Assembly: GCA_963920525.1 (NCBI GenBank)
Contig: OY986437.1
Location: forward strand, 114,258,715 to 114,322,714
DNA length: 64,000 nucleotides
DNA from: Dichetophora obliterata
Lineage: Eukaryota > Arthropoda > Insecta > Diptera > Sciomyzidae
Direction of reading: 5' to 3'
The first letter of the stretch is position 1. Every line of letters starts with the position of its first letter. Both the position numbers and the translations under genes were made by a program. Below are positions 11,000 to 22,208 of this stretch, in pieces. The notes under the pieces were generated by a model that made no database searches, was not told the origin of the DNA, and worked only from the letters and a program-made list of their open reading frames with translations.

Positions 11000-11470
11000 T
11001 ATCTCCTAAAGTGGGCATAAATTTAGTGAGGACACAGTACCCATACGAAATAAATAACCAAATTTTAATCTAATGCGGCACAAATTGTTCGGAATATAGC
11101 CTTTTTGTTGATTTGTGGGTGCTAAAAGGGGGTGCGGCAACATTTTTCCCTGAAACCACTCGTACTCGAAACAAATTGACTGCCAAAACTGCAATTATAT
11201 TTAATTTATACCTGGCGCGCTTTGCTTCATTTCACGCTTATCCTCTGAAAAGTGCGAGCATCTATAGTGTGAATACGCCCATTTTTAGTACAGCTGCCTA
11301 ACCATACAACTAAATTATCAAATACCCAAACCCTTCAAAATATAGCATTTTTATTGATTTTTGGGCGGTAAAATGAGGCGAGGCGAAAATTGTCTTAACC
11401 ATCTCGTACATGAAACAAATTTGCTGCCAAAATTTCAGCTTAAATGGCCCAGTAGTTTTGCAGCCAACAC
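11000..11470 (+). repeat. two diverged tandem units, about 240 bp each
   Basis: The block with CTTTTTGTTGATTTGTGGG and CTGCCAAAACT near 11100-11190 recurs near 11345-11435 as ATTTTTATTGATTTTTGGGC and GCTGCCAAAATTTCAGC. A third related copy lies at 41281-41480. The family is dispersed and noncoding; its identity is unknown. Confidence 0.6.
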
Positions 11471-13859
11471 TGCAAAAAGTAAGTAGTGCTACAATAACGC
11501 CTAAACTGTGCTCCATATTGGATTGAGCTACCTCGACCCATCCAGTTGTTTATTTACAGTGGAGCTTAACAATTGTGTTTTCTCACTTTCGGTAATCATT
11601 TTATCGCACAAACGGAATTTTTAAAAAAAACACAGTTTTTGCTATTAATGCGAATCAATGGAAAGTGCAATTAATGCTAGTGTTGGGTTGTTTATTGACA
11701 ATCTGCTAGTTTGCAACTTATATTTTGTCCATAGCAGTTGCAGCTGTTATGTGTGTATAAAAATAAATATCGAAAATTAACAGCAGCAAAAAGAACAGTG
11801 TGTATAAAAACAACAGGTTCGCCTTTGATGTATTACCAAGCGAAAATAAGCATTAGCTGTCCACTGTAATGGCTTCCACAGCCTTCGACTGCTGTGGCTG
11901 CTTATTTATGGATTCGGTAGAGATAGTGGTTGATGCTCCTAGATTCTGGACTTCGGTTTAGTTGACATATTCTATTGAAGGATGCTTTTTTTGCAATTGT
12001 TGTTTGAAGTTGTTTATTGGTGATTTGTACTAGAGGTTTTGCTTGAAAAATTTTTAAATAGCATTTGTTTTACTTTCAAATGTAAAACCAATCCAACCAA
12101 CTTCTTGCCTTTTAAATATTTTTCAGTCCTTTATTTTTTCATGTTGAAAAACCATATCATTTCAATTTACAAAGTTTGTCCGAGCATTAAAACACTTGCG
12201 TCAAGTTAACTTGGTAATTAGCTAAAAAAAATAAGCAGCAACGGTTGGATAATAGAATTGGACCTGGTCTATTTCAACATATACACACTGTGATTAATTG
12301 CATTGCTCACAGTTGACTGTCATCTAATAACACTCGAGAGTTTGATCTGCTCAACACCAAACAAAAACCGGCAACAACAAGCAATACACACTTTCTTTAT
12401 CGGCAATCCTTGCATGACATGTTTTTGTTCGTCAACACCACAAGCAATGAAATTTTATCATTTAAAGTAAGATGAAAATAAAAAACAGATGCGTCGCTGC
12501 ACACACGGAGAGAAGCGAAGCTTTTTCGCAGTTTCATAAGTTTGATAATTTAATGGTTTTTTAATAAAAAAATTTTTAAATTACAAAACTTTAAATACCA
12601 TAGTGTTAAATTAAAAAAAAATACAACTTCCACCAGTAAATTTTATTAACCTACGTTATTATTTTACATTTATTTTGAATTATTTTTGTAAATGTTAATG
12701 AAATTATTAGTTTTTAATATCTAAAATATGAAACGTATGTAGTGTTTTATTATAAAATAATTAATTCTATTTATTTAGAGATGGATATATTCAAGTAAAA
12801 TAAAAAATTAATAGAGTAACATTGAAATTAGATTTTAATGAGTTTTACTTGTTGCACGTCTTATCGTCTTCGCGTTTCTTTCCCAACTGTCCAGCGCAAC
12901 TTATGAGCGTATGAACGAAGGGGTGAAAGCACAACAGTGCTAACTTGCTATCTCATTCCCACACGTATATTATATAGATGTAATGCCATCGATATTTCTA
13001 GCAAATATTACATCAATAGTTGTCCTAATCGTGGTGTGCAAATATTTGGATCGCTTATCATTCCCAAATTATATTAATTAAGACAGCATTGTTTAATTCC
13101 TACAATTTTAATGAAATTGGTTTTTTTATATATTTCAAAAGTATAGTCTTTCTGACGTTATTTATATTACTACAGCCGTTTTAGTAGGTGTCGAGCCAGT
13201 GTTTCGTCTAGATTCATTCCCTTTATACTCATTTTTTTTCTCGAAACTATTTTTTTCGGCATGGTGTTGTAGAAAAAACAAAAACTATTCAGCCGAATCA
13301 TCTGAAATTTGATTCTGGAACTAGAATCAAAGTTTTATTTAAAAAATCGTATATTTTACACTTATTAACCGGTAGAAAACAAGCTGTTTTAAGAATTTAA
13401 TTTTCAAAAGCGCGTCATTCGGCCAATTTTCAATATTTTTTCTTTATAGTGCCAGACATAGCTGCAATCATAGTAGTGATTAATAATATTCTTGGTTTTT
13501 ATTTTTCAGATAAATAGAAAAGTCAAAATCTACAACTCCGCCCATGCCCCTTTTCCTAGAGAGAGTCTCATTGAGCGCCATTTCAAACAAGATCAAAAAT
13601 TTTTTAAATTAAAAAAAAAATTTTTTATGATGAATGAGTGTTAAAACATACCTTAACAGTTTAAATATCGTTGTTCAATATTTTAACATTTTAAAAAAAA
13701 AATCTAAAAATTTTCTAGCGCTAGACCACGGGCCTTGCCTTAAGTGCCTATGAACATTCATGTCTGAATTCGCAATTAAAATCTGCACTTAAAACAATTG
13801 GTATTTTGTGATAATTTTCAACCCTTTCAATGGAACTTTTGTTGTTTAAATAGCTAATA
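11471..13859. other. AT-rich spacer, no gene recognised
   Basis: About 2.4 kb of AT-rich sequence. I found no reading frame with a family motif, no long inverted repeat and no tRNA. Short GC-richer patches near 11880-11950 and 12840-12960 might be relics of genes or elements but could not be assigned. Confidence 0.4.
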
Positions 13860-14311
13860 GAGGGTTTCGGACTATCCTACATGTAGGACGGATTTGACAT
13901 GTAGGAGGAAATTAAAAACTTCTGATTTTTTGTGGCGGTCCATCCTACATTTAGTATGTGCGATCGCACGCTCATTCGACTTCATACATTTTCTCATTCT
14001 AACGTAGAAAACGTCGTAGAGTGAACATATTAAGAAAAACGTAAACAGAGTACAAAGTCTAATATATAAAAATGGCAAGTGGATCGCATACTGTTTTTGA
14101 AAGGAGTTCATTAGATTTTATAGAAGTAAACTACATAAATTATAAAACAGCAAGAAATTGTTTTGCCATTGCACGATGCTATCTTTTTGAACGCTAAAAA
14201 ATAATGAAGTCCATACCACATGCAGGATAGCCCGAAAGTTCGAACAGACTTTCTCGTTATTCTGCCGTCCTACATGTCCATCCTACATTTAGGATGGTCC
14301 GAAATCCCCTA
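13860..14311. mobile_element. MITE of about 450 bp with imperfect inverted ends
   Basis: The left end GGTTTCGGACTATCCTACAT mirrors the right end CCTACATTTAGGATGGTCC followed by GAAATCC. Internally, the TGTAGGA/TCCTACA motif recurs several times. TAAT flanks both sides (CTAATAG on the left, CTAATGC on the right), suggesting a target duplication of about 4-5 bp. No open reading frame worth noting. Confidence 0.65.
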
Positions 14312-14430
14312 ATGCACAATGCTTATGATCGATTATTGTGATCTGCTGCATCAGCTTCGCGCATTCACAATAGAATATGTAGGATAGCTAATGCACAATC
14401 CTTTTAATAAATTCCTGTTATCTACTGCAA
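14307..14430 (+). repeat. imperfect direct duplication, about 70 bp
   Basis: CTAATGCACAATGCTTATGA at 14310 and CTAATGCACAATCCTTTTAA at 14380 start two diverged copies that also share an ATCTGCTGCA/ATCTACTGCA segment. This is the sequence into which, or beside which, the MITE ending at 14311 inserted. Confidence 0.5.
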
Positions 14431-14459
14431 CATAGCTTTAGTTCATGGCAGAATTATCC

Positions 14460-16010
14460 AGGTAGTGTTGACAACTACTATTTTCTCTTCAAAAGGAAAA
14501 CATAGCCTGCCAAAAACAGCTGCCAGTGAAAGAAAGCGAAAAAGAAGGCAAGCGTCAAAAGCTAAAATCATAAAAATCAAATGAGACTTTTTGTGCGTTT
14601 AAATAAACAACTAAAAATTTAAAATCATGAAAGTTGTAAAAAAATCGTGTGTGATTTGTGCGAAAAGCTTTTCAGTTCGTAATGTTAAACTCTATTTATT
14701 GCTTCAAAAGTAATTCTCAGCTGTTGGTTCATATTCCTCATAATCTGGCACACATGAATAGCTCCAGGTTCATTGACAAAAATTCGACCGCTGTCTCCAC
14801 GATAGCTGCACAGCTGTCCGCTTAAGCTACGTCACTCAAACTCGCCGTAAAATAAGATAAAATTTAATAATATTCCAAAAATACACCACTTTTAATGAAT
14901 ATTTATTTTATTTGGAACATACGCATCTGCAGTTGCTGAGGTTGTTCTATTTTTTCACTTTTTTAGCATTTTTAGCATAGGTTATGTTTTCACTTCTAGA
15001 CAGTGGCCGATTGAAAGCGCTCTCTGTTTGAGTGAATTTTTTGACATATTACGTCTTCTATAAAAACTGTCAACGCTACCTGGTAATTCTGCTATGTCTT
15101 TAGTTAATGCTTAATAATGAATGAATCACATCACAATACAAATGGTTTTGGAGTGTGTAGAACTCTCGATCGAAACCGTGCGAGTTCAATTCTCACGCTT
15201 AAAAAGAAATATTTTTAATTTTATATCCTCTTGTTGTAATAGACGCAAGTAAAAAAACAACAATTCTAAAAAAAGGTGTACTGAAAAAAGTGTCGTTTTT
15301 GAGATTTCACTCAAGCAAGTCACAAAACGAGGCGTTTTACACATTAACTTCAAGAATTTCATGATTGTTGTAGTTCGCTGAATCGTTCACAGGCGCTGCT
15401 GAACCGCAACAATACAGCGCGTGTGTGTTGTTGTTTTTTCTGGTCGTTGTTGGTGTTTTTTCCCTTGTTGGCGCCCGCGTACAATTCTTGCTATACTGAT
15501 ACCAAACATCTATTGCCAGTGAACATGTTTTCGTTGCATTGACTGCAGCTCTCTGATAACGATATCGTAGATCAACAATAAAATGTCCTGTTTTGATTGC
15601 GCTATTTTGTTTTGTTCATCTTCGCTGCAATCACACACACGATTTCTTTGCAGCAAGCAAGACAGTGCAGTGTAGTGTGAAACAAAGAAATGTTTTGAAA
15701 CCGGTTTTAAGTGCACCTACGCAGGGCTCTATTGCCTAGTAATGTGCCAATGTACTGTTTATATTTATAAAAAAAAATAGAAACCTTATTTTAAGCTGTT
15801 ATTTTTCCTTAACAGTTTCAGCCGCAACTGTTATATGAAAATAACAGTTTTACCTAACACAAGTGCTAAGGCATATTAGTTAGACCCGAGATATTCGTTT
15901 ATTCAAGTTGATTCACGCGGTTTTATTATTTTTTTGTCGAAATTCTAAAATATCGCCAGGAGTAAACTGACGCATTTTCTTCGGCACGGCTTTTTTTTTG
16001 CGTTTTAAAA
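14460..16010. other. AT-rich spacer, no gene recognised
   Basis: No convincing gene. A box-B-like string GAGTTCAATTC near 15183 is not accompanied by a foldable tRNA. GT-rich low-complexity sequence lies at 15420-15470. Confidence 0.4.
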
Positions 16011-16650
16011 CATATTAAGGTGCATTGGTACCTCCCTTAAAATATCTATTTTATGACGATTTCCAAAATATTTTGGCTGTGACGATAACAGCCAGTGGGC
16101 TAAACCATTTTGCAAAATACTCCAAAAAGTATGTTTTTCGTAAATATATTGGCTGGTGTAAAAGTTGTATAAAAATAAATGTCAGAAATTAAAGGCCGGG
16201 AAAAGCCAATCTATATCACAAAATTAAAAATTTTTGCATTCGGCAAAGATGATGCTGCTTTTCGGGCCTTAATTAATTAATTATAAAACAAACACCTACT
16301 GAAAAATATTGTAAGAAATTAAAAAAAAAGAAAAGTAAGAAAGTCATTTAAATTTTGAAAGTTTTTGAATGAAAAAAAAAGAAAAAATATCAAAAATATA
16401 CATGAAAATCAGCATTATCTTTATTCCGAATGCAAAAATTTGGAATTTTTTGATGCATATTGGAAGAGCTTTTTCGGGCCTTTAGTTTTTGGCATTTATT
16501 TTGTTACCACTATTACACCAGCTAATATATTTACAAAAAACATAATTTTTGGAGGTTTCCGCAAAAAGGTTGTTATAAAATAGGTCAAGTTTTATTTGTA
16601 GGGGGGTACAAATGGAACTTATTTTCCCCATACAAGTCGAGGCACTTTAA
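16011..16650. repeat. fold-back of about 640 bp
   Basis: Bases 16011-16265 are matched in reverse complement by about 16395-16650. For example GTAAATATATTGGCTGGTGT at 16140 pairs with ACACCAGCTAATATATTTAC at 16515, and AAATTTTTGCATTCGG pairs with CCGAATGCAAAAATTT. The loop is about 130 bp. A (TA)n run separates it from the larger fold-back that starts at 16667. Confidence 0.8.
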
Positions 16651-16666
16651 TATATATATATATATA

Positions 16667-18606
16667 GAGTGAAAATTCGTGAAACTAGCCACCTAAAACA
16701 AGAAGTCGTTATTTTTATATCTCTAATGGATATTATTGAAGTGTATATGAAAAAAAAAGAAATTGCAATCTTGTTTTTTTAAAATTTTGTTTTTTCAATG
16801 AGTTACAAGGAATTTAGTTTTAGGCCACTGTTTTAGTAAAATTAATTTTGCTAAGTAACGGCTTGTTAAAATTTCTTCATTTTTGGGCCAAATACTCGTA
16901 ATACACGTTAAATTACAAAAATTATTTTTTTTTTAAAAAAAAATTTTTTCTTTAAAATTAATAAGTTTTTATAAAATTTTTTAAAAAAAAAAACGTTCTG
17001 GACCTCAGAAAATTTTTAAAAAATATTACATACTAATACAAATTTAGATATAATACAAAAAAATAAAAATGATGTATTCTCCATAAACAAGTCTCTTATG
17101 AAATGTTTTAAATCTGCACTACCTGTCTTGTGCGAGCCATACAGAGCACTGCACAATGGAATGATTGGTACAAACTAGAGGAAATAAATTATTTTGATGA
17201 TGTTTTTAGTGATTTAGGCACAGAAAAGTACAAAAAAGGGGTTTTAATATCTGGACAAGTGGGCGTGGCACCTCCCATTCAAATGTATCTTATTTTTCGC
17301 AATATCTGAAAAACCAGGGAAGCCATGATAACAGAAACTTAGTCAGTCATCAACTGCATCATTTAAAGGAAATGTGTCAAAAGAAGGCGTGACTGGACAA
17401 GTAGGAGTGGCACCTCCCATACAAATGGATCACATTTTTAGCAATATCTAGAGAACCAGTAACGCCACAACAACAAAAACTTAGGTAATTATCAAATACG
17501 TTATTTGAAGGATATGTGCAAAATAAAGGCATGATTGGACAAGTGAGCGTGGTACCTCCCATACAACTGAAACACATTTTTCGCAATATCTGGAGAAAAA
17601 GGAAGAGATTGTCCTTTTTTATATTAGCACGTGTCTTTTAAGTAGCGAATTTTATTATTTTTTTCAAGATTTGTTTTATGGTATTACTGGTTCTCAAGAT
17701 ATTGCGAAAAATTGTGTTTCGGTTGTATAGGATGTACCACGCCCACTTGTCCAATCATGCCTTAATTTGGCACGTATTTGATGATTGCCTAAGTTTTTGT
17801 TGTTGTGGCGTTACTGGTTCTCTAGATATTGCTAAAAATGTGATCCATTTGTATGGGAGGTGCCACTCCCACTTGTCCAGTTACGCCTTCATTTGACACA
17901 CTTCCTTTAAATGATGCAGTTGATGACTGACTAAGTTTCTGTTATCATGTCTTCCCTGGTTTTTCAGATATTGCGAAAAATAAGATACATTTGTATGGGA
18001 GGTGCCACGCTCACTTGTCCAAATATTTTAAAAACCATTTTTTGTACTTTTCTGTACCTAAATCACTAAAAACGTCATCAAAATAATTTATTTCCTCTAG
18101 TTGGTACCAATCATTCCATTGTGCAGTGCTCTGTATGGCTCGCACAAGACAGGTAGTGCAGATTTAAAACATTTCATAACAGACTTCTTTATGGAGAATA
18201 CATAATTTTTATTGTTTTGTATTATTTCTAGATTTGCATTAGTTTGTAATATTTTTTAAAAATTTCCAATGAGGTCCAGAACGTTTTTTTTAAAAAAAAT
18301 TTATAAAAAACTTATTAATTTTAAAGAAAAAAATTTTTTTTAAAAATTAATTTTTGTAATTTAACGTGTATTACGAGTATTTGGCCCAAAAATGAAGAAA
18401 TTTTAACAAGCTGTTACTTAGCAAAATTAATTTTACTAAAACAGTGGCCTAAAACTAAATTCCTTGTAACTCATTGAAAAAAAAAAATTAAAAAAAAAAC
18501 AAAATTGCAATTTCTTTTTTTTTCATATACACTTCAATAATATCCATAAGAGATATAAAAATTACGACTTCTTGTTTTAGGTGGCTAGTTTCACGAATTT
18601 TCACTC
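16667..18606. mobile_element. 1.94-kb fold-back element, arms about 0.93 kb
   Basis: The termini GAGTGAAAATTCGTGAAAC and GTTTCACGAATTTTCACTC are exact reverse complements. The match continues almost without a break to a loop of about 80-100 bp near 17600-17690. Arm identity looks well above 90 percent by eye. Each arm contains three tandem units of about 140 bp, recognisable by GGACAAGTGGGCGTGGCACC and CAATATCT, starting near 17257, 17392 and 17533 in the left arm. ATA lies on both flanks. There is no transposase. This structure is typical of fold-back (FB-like) elements, and a transcript through it would form a long double-stranded hairpin. Confidence 0.85.
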
Positions 18607-18672
18607 ATACAGATGTTATTTCATTATATAGTGTGTTTTGTTTAATTTTTGTTCGTTTTTAGCTATTTGAAA

Positions 18673-20103
18673 ATGGTTCGTGATCAAAACCAAATAGTGA
18701 ATGCTCTTCGTGCTATTGCCAATGGAATGTCGACTCGTGGTGCTGCTCGTGATTTTGGTGTGCCCGAAACTACATTACGTCGTCATAGACAAAACAATAC
18801 GACAGAAACTGTTGACGAGGCTGCTGAAGTTGAGGTTGATACATTTAAAGTCATAACATCGATATCAGCTGAAGCACAACGAACACCATCTACATCTGAG
18901 CCAACACAAAAATCACGTAGTTTGGCTACGAATTTCAAAATTGCTAAATGTGGTGCTCCAACAATTTTTTCATACGAAGAAGAAGAAGCGATCGAAGAAT
19001 ACATGCAGCAGTCTTCTGATATTTATTGTGGTGTATCATCAGTCGAGGGTCGAGAATTGGCTTACCAATTTGCACTCGAACTAAAGAAAAAGGTACCATC
19101 AAATTGGCATGAAAAGCAAAAGGCCGGGCCTGATTGGTTTGACGGCTATATGCGACGTCATCCAAATATATCGATTCGAAAACCAGAAGCAACCAGTTTG
19201 GCCCGTGCGTCTGCATTCAACCGTATCAATGTCAATTTGTTTTTCGATCTTTATGACAAAGCCATTCAAAATATACCTTTTGAACCGCACAACATTTGGA
19301 ATATCGGTGAGACGGGCTTAACAACCGTCCAAAAAACAAATGATGTTGTAAGTCGACGTGGTCGCAAACAAGTCTCAATGGCTTTGGCGGTCAATGCAGC
19401 AGGTATGAAAGCACCACCATATCTCATATTCCCTCGTGTAAGATTCCAACCACATTTTCTGAACGGTGGACCAAATCCATGCTGGGGTGGAGCAAATCCA
19501 TCCGGATTAATGAATTCAGAGAACTTTTTTGAATTCATTCAACAATTTCGTAATTTCACACGATGCTCAATTGACAATCCAATTCTGCTCCTACTGGACA
19601 ATCATGTGTCACATCGGAGTTTAGATGTGCTAAGATTTTTTCGAGAAAATGGTATTCATGTCTTATCCTTCCCTCCACATTGCAGCCATCGTCTCCAACC
19701 ACTCGATGTAAGCGTTTTCTATCCATTCAAAGATGCTGCAAACCGACTACTAGCGGATTGGATGAAGTCACATCCAGGAGGTGTAGTGCAAATTTTTGGT
19801 TTACCACAGATATTTGCACAGGCTTTGGAACTTGCTGCAACCGAAAGAAACATCAAGTCCGGTTTCAAAGAAAGTGGAATTTTTCCACTGAATCGACATA
19901 TATTTCAAGACAGCGATTTTTTGCCGAGTGAAACAACAAATCGGTCTTACAATCCGTCAAAAATAGTCACCAAAGATGATATTGCAATGGCTGTTGATAT
20001 GGAATTGTCGCAGAACCGGTCTCAACAGAGTATTGAGCACCACGAGCTCCACTTTGCACAAGCACGCGAAAGGTTGGAAAGCCTCAAAAGTCAGCAATAT
20101 TAA
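18673..20103 (+). CDS. pogo/Tigger-like transposase, copy C (single exon)
   Basis: Open from ATG 18673 to TAA 20101-20103, 476 residues. I prefer this ATG over upstream in-frame codons because MVRDQNQIVNALRAIANG begins the pipsqueak-type HTH (to TTLRRHRQ). The second DNA-binding half contains WFDGYMRRHPNISIRKP. The core has DNH (LLLLDNHVSH) and QPLDVSVFYPFK, but the first Asp is Gly (NIGETG, codon GGT), as in copy A. Compared with copies A and B it also lacks about ten residues between RRGRK and QVSMALAV, where the family has an AERG block: an in-frame deletion. It lies directly downstream of the 1.94-kb fold-back (67 bp away). Likely inactive as a transposase. Confidence 0.85.
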   Translation: MVRDQNQIVNALRAIANGMSTRGAARDFGVPETTLRRHRQNNTTETVDEAAEVEVDTFKVITSISAEAQRTPSTSEPTQKSRSLATNFKIAKCGAPTIFSYEEEEAIEEYMQQSSDIYCGVSSVEGRELAYQFALELKKKVPSNWHEKQKAGPDWFDGYMRRHPNISIRKPEATSLARASAFNRINVNLFFDLYDKAIQNIPFEPHNIWNIGETGLTTVQKTNDVVSRRGRKQVSMALAVNAAGMKAPPYLIFPRVRFQPHFLNGGPNPCWGGANPSGLMNSENFFEFIQQFRNFTRCSIDNPILLLLDNHVSHRSLDVLRFFRENGIHVLSFPPHCSHRLQPLDVSVFYPFKDAANRLLADWMKSHPGGVVQIFGLPQIFAQALELAATERNIKSGFKESGIFPLNRHIFQDSDFLPSETTNRSYNPSKIVTKDDIAMAVDMELSQNRSQQSIEHHELHFAQARERLESLKSQQY

Positions 20104-20261
20104 CTTCAGCCGAATCTTCCAAGGAAATAGAAGCGAAAACGATGACACGTGAGAAGAAAAAATCTGCCAAACGTGTTTTGGTGTGAATCCATAAACGTAG
20201 ATCAAAATAGCATTAAGAACAGGGTATATATAAGAAGGTAGTGTTATTAGATACAATTCTC

Positions 20262-20900
20262 TCTTGTGGGTACCTTAGCTGTCAAAATCAGTTGTGTACG
20301 AACAAAATCAAAACAAATAACAAAAGCTGTCAATAACTTCTTAATAGAATTATGTTGTGATTTTTTGTGTTTTAAAATGATTTATTTATTTAAATTTAAC
20401 TTTAGAAGTTCTTGCTTATCCATCCTTCTTGGCCCACAATGCGATTATAGGATTCACCCAAACGTCTGATTTCGCCACAGATGACATAGGTCTTGGAACC
20501 AACGGACATGCGGCCGGATCAACATCGACGATGCTCAATTGCACAGAGGCGTGGTGCTTGGCGTTAATGATTCTGTGGGATCCACAGCACTTTCTGGGGC
20601 AGTATAAATCAACAGACTCTCCGGCGTCGTTTTCCATGTTCATAGGTTTTTTGTAGAAATTTACAAAATTGATGACACTCTGCAATGTTGTCGAAAAAAT
20701 GCCATTAAGATACTTGCGAACAGTTTGAAATATTTTGCAACAGTTATTTAATGATAGCTTCACAAAAAAAAAAAAAACATTCGGCACGCACAAAAATAAA
20801 AACTATATAAATTGTAAAACACATTTGACAGTTTTTTATCAGCTTTTATTTATTGTGTTTTACGATCTTCTTATGTTTGGCAGCTACGGTACCTACCTCT
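20262..20900. mobile_element. possible small element carrying an RpS21 retrocopy
   Basis: GGGTACCTTAGCTGTCAAA near 20268 and, in reverse complement, GGTACCGTAGCTGCCAAA ending near 20895 form an inverted pair of about 17 bp with two or three mismatches. Outside them lie similar direct strings CTCTCTTGTG (left) and CTCTCTGTGG (right). The enclosed 0.63 kb contains the RpS21 pseudogene on the minus strand. The end structure is suggestive only. Confidence 0.35.
20416..20637 (-). pseudogene. RpS21: RpS21 (ribosomal protein eS21) retropseudogene
   Basis: On the minus strand, [17 protein letters not shown], then [13 protein letters not shown], matches the start and middle of the small-subunit protein eS21 (about 83 residues in flies). 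After DVDPA one base is lost and the family sequence continues in another frame ([20 protein letters not shown]), then the original frame returns for AKKDG and a TAA. Two compensating frameshifts, no introns and an AATAAA-rich downstream segment suggest a processed copy that has lost function. The true gene must be elsewhere. Confidence 0.85.
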
Positions 20901-20929
20901 CTGTGGCAACTCTTCCATGTTGAATACCC

Positions 20930-21420
20930 CTTGATTAAGAAAAAAATTAATTTATAATTATAGTTAAATAAAAATAAAGGAAAATATTTCCAAAAAAATA
21001 TACATAAAACGTTTAAAAATAATTCCATTCAAAATAATTATAGTAACAATAAAAAATATGGCGTCATTCCATTTGTAGCTCGGAAAAAAGAATCAAATGA
21101 TGTCCGCAACAAGAAATAAATCTTTTAATTAATCTCCGATGCGTAATCATCATTTGTCACTTTCTGGTATAAAATAACATAGAAATTGTATATCAACAAT
21201 TTTTTATTTTGTATTTTTGATTTTTTATTATCGATACTCCATTCTTTTTCAAACATTGTTTTGTTGTAAGAAATAACTGACGGGTAATTTTTATGATGAC
21301 AGCTGTTATGGCAACTTAACTTATTTCTTATTATGACAAACTCTTCTTATTATGTTATGCTGTTTGCAAAGAGGATTGCAAAATAGAGTTTTATTTTATA
21401 TTAGTGCGTTATTTTATATA
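20930..21420. other. AT-rich spacer
   Basis: No gene or clear repeat seen. It ends at the left terminus of the palindromic element beginning at 21421. Confidence 0.4.
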
Positions 21421-22208
21421 CAGCTGCGAGCGAAATAATAGCAGTCCTCTTATATATAGATATGTTTAGATAAATAATACTAGTCTACAAATTTCGTATC
21501 TGGTAAACCCATTATCATTCCTATATGTACTTTCAACGCTGGTTTCAAATCTGTGCTCAGTTTTCCCCTATATTGTAATATTTTCAATACACAGGATGTT
21601 TTACGTTTTTGGCACGTGTTTACTTTTATTAATCTAGAATCTTAACTACTGTCCATAAAATAAAAAGAATATTTTTTATTTAATGGACAGTAGTTAAGAT
21701 TCTAGATCAATAAAAGTAAACACGTGCCAAAAACGTAAAACATAAACGCAAAACATTTTAGAAAAAAATATCAGCAAAAATTTTGAGATTATCCGACAAA
21801 ATATCAACAAATTTTGTATCTTTTGTTTTAGCGGAGCTGTAATCGTGCAGATTTAAAATGTCTGTTTTTCATGTAAAAATACACTTAATCAACAGTTTTT
21901 TTCAAATTCTAACTTTGAACTATTACAGCTCCGCTAAAATAAAAGATACGAAGTTATATTTTATTATATTATCTCAAAATTTTTGCTCCCCTACCGCACA
22001 TGACACGATAGTGGTTTATATATTGACTGAAAAGCTTATTTTTTTTCTAAAATACAAAATAATATTTTTTATTTTATGATGAGTAGTTCAGATCTTAGAT
22101 CAATAATACTAAACACGTGCCAAAAACGTAAAACACCCTGTATATTGTAAATGTTACAATATAGGAGGGAACTCTGTACAGATTTGAAACCAGGGTTAAA
22201 AATACATA

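Noticed and set aside
15130..15205. tRNA-like string with GAGTTCAATTC
   Set aside because: No cloverleaf could be drawn: acceptor and D stems do not pair and no clear box A is present.
17377..17896. Repeated open frames with a C-rich protein pattern in the fold-back
   Set aside because: They come from the 140-bp tandem units in opposite arms; the same DNA is read in both directions and no motif is present.
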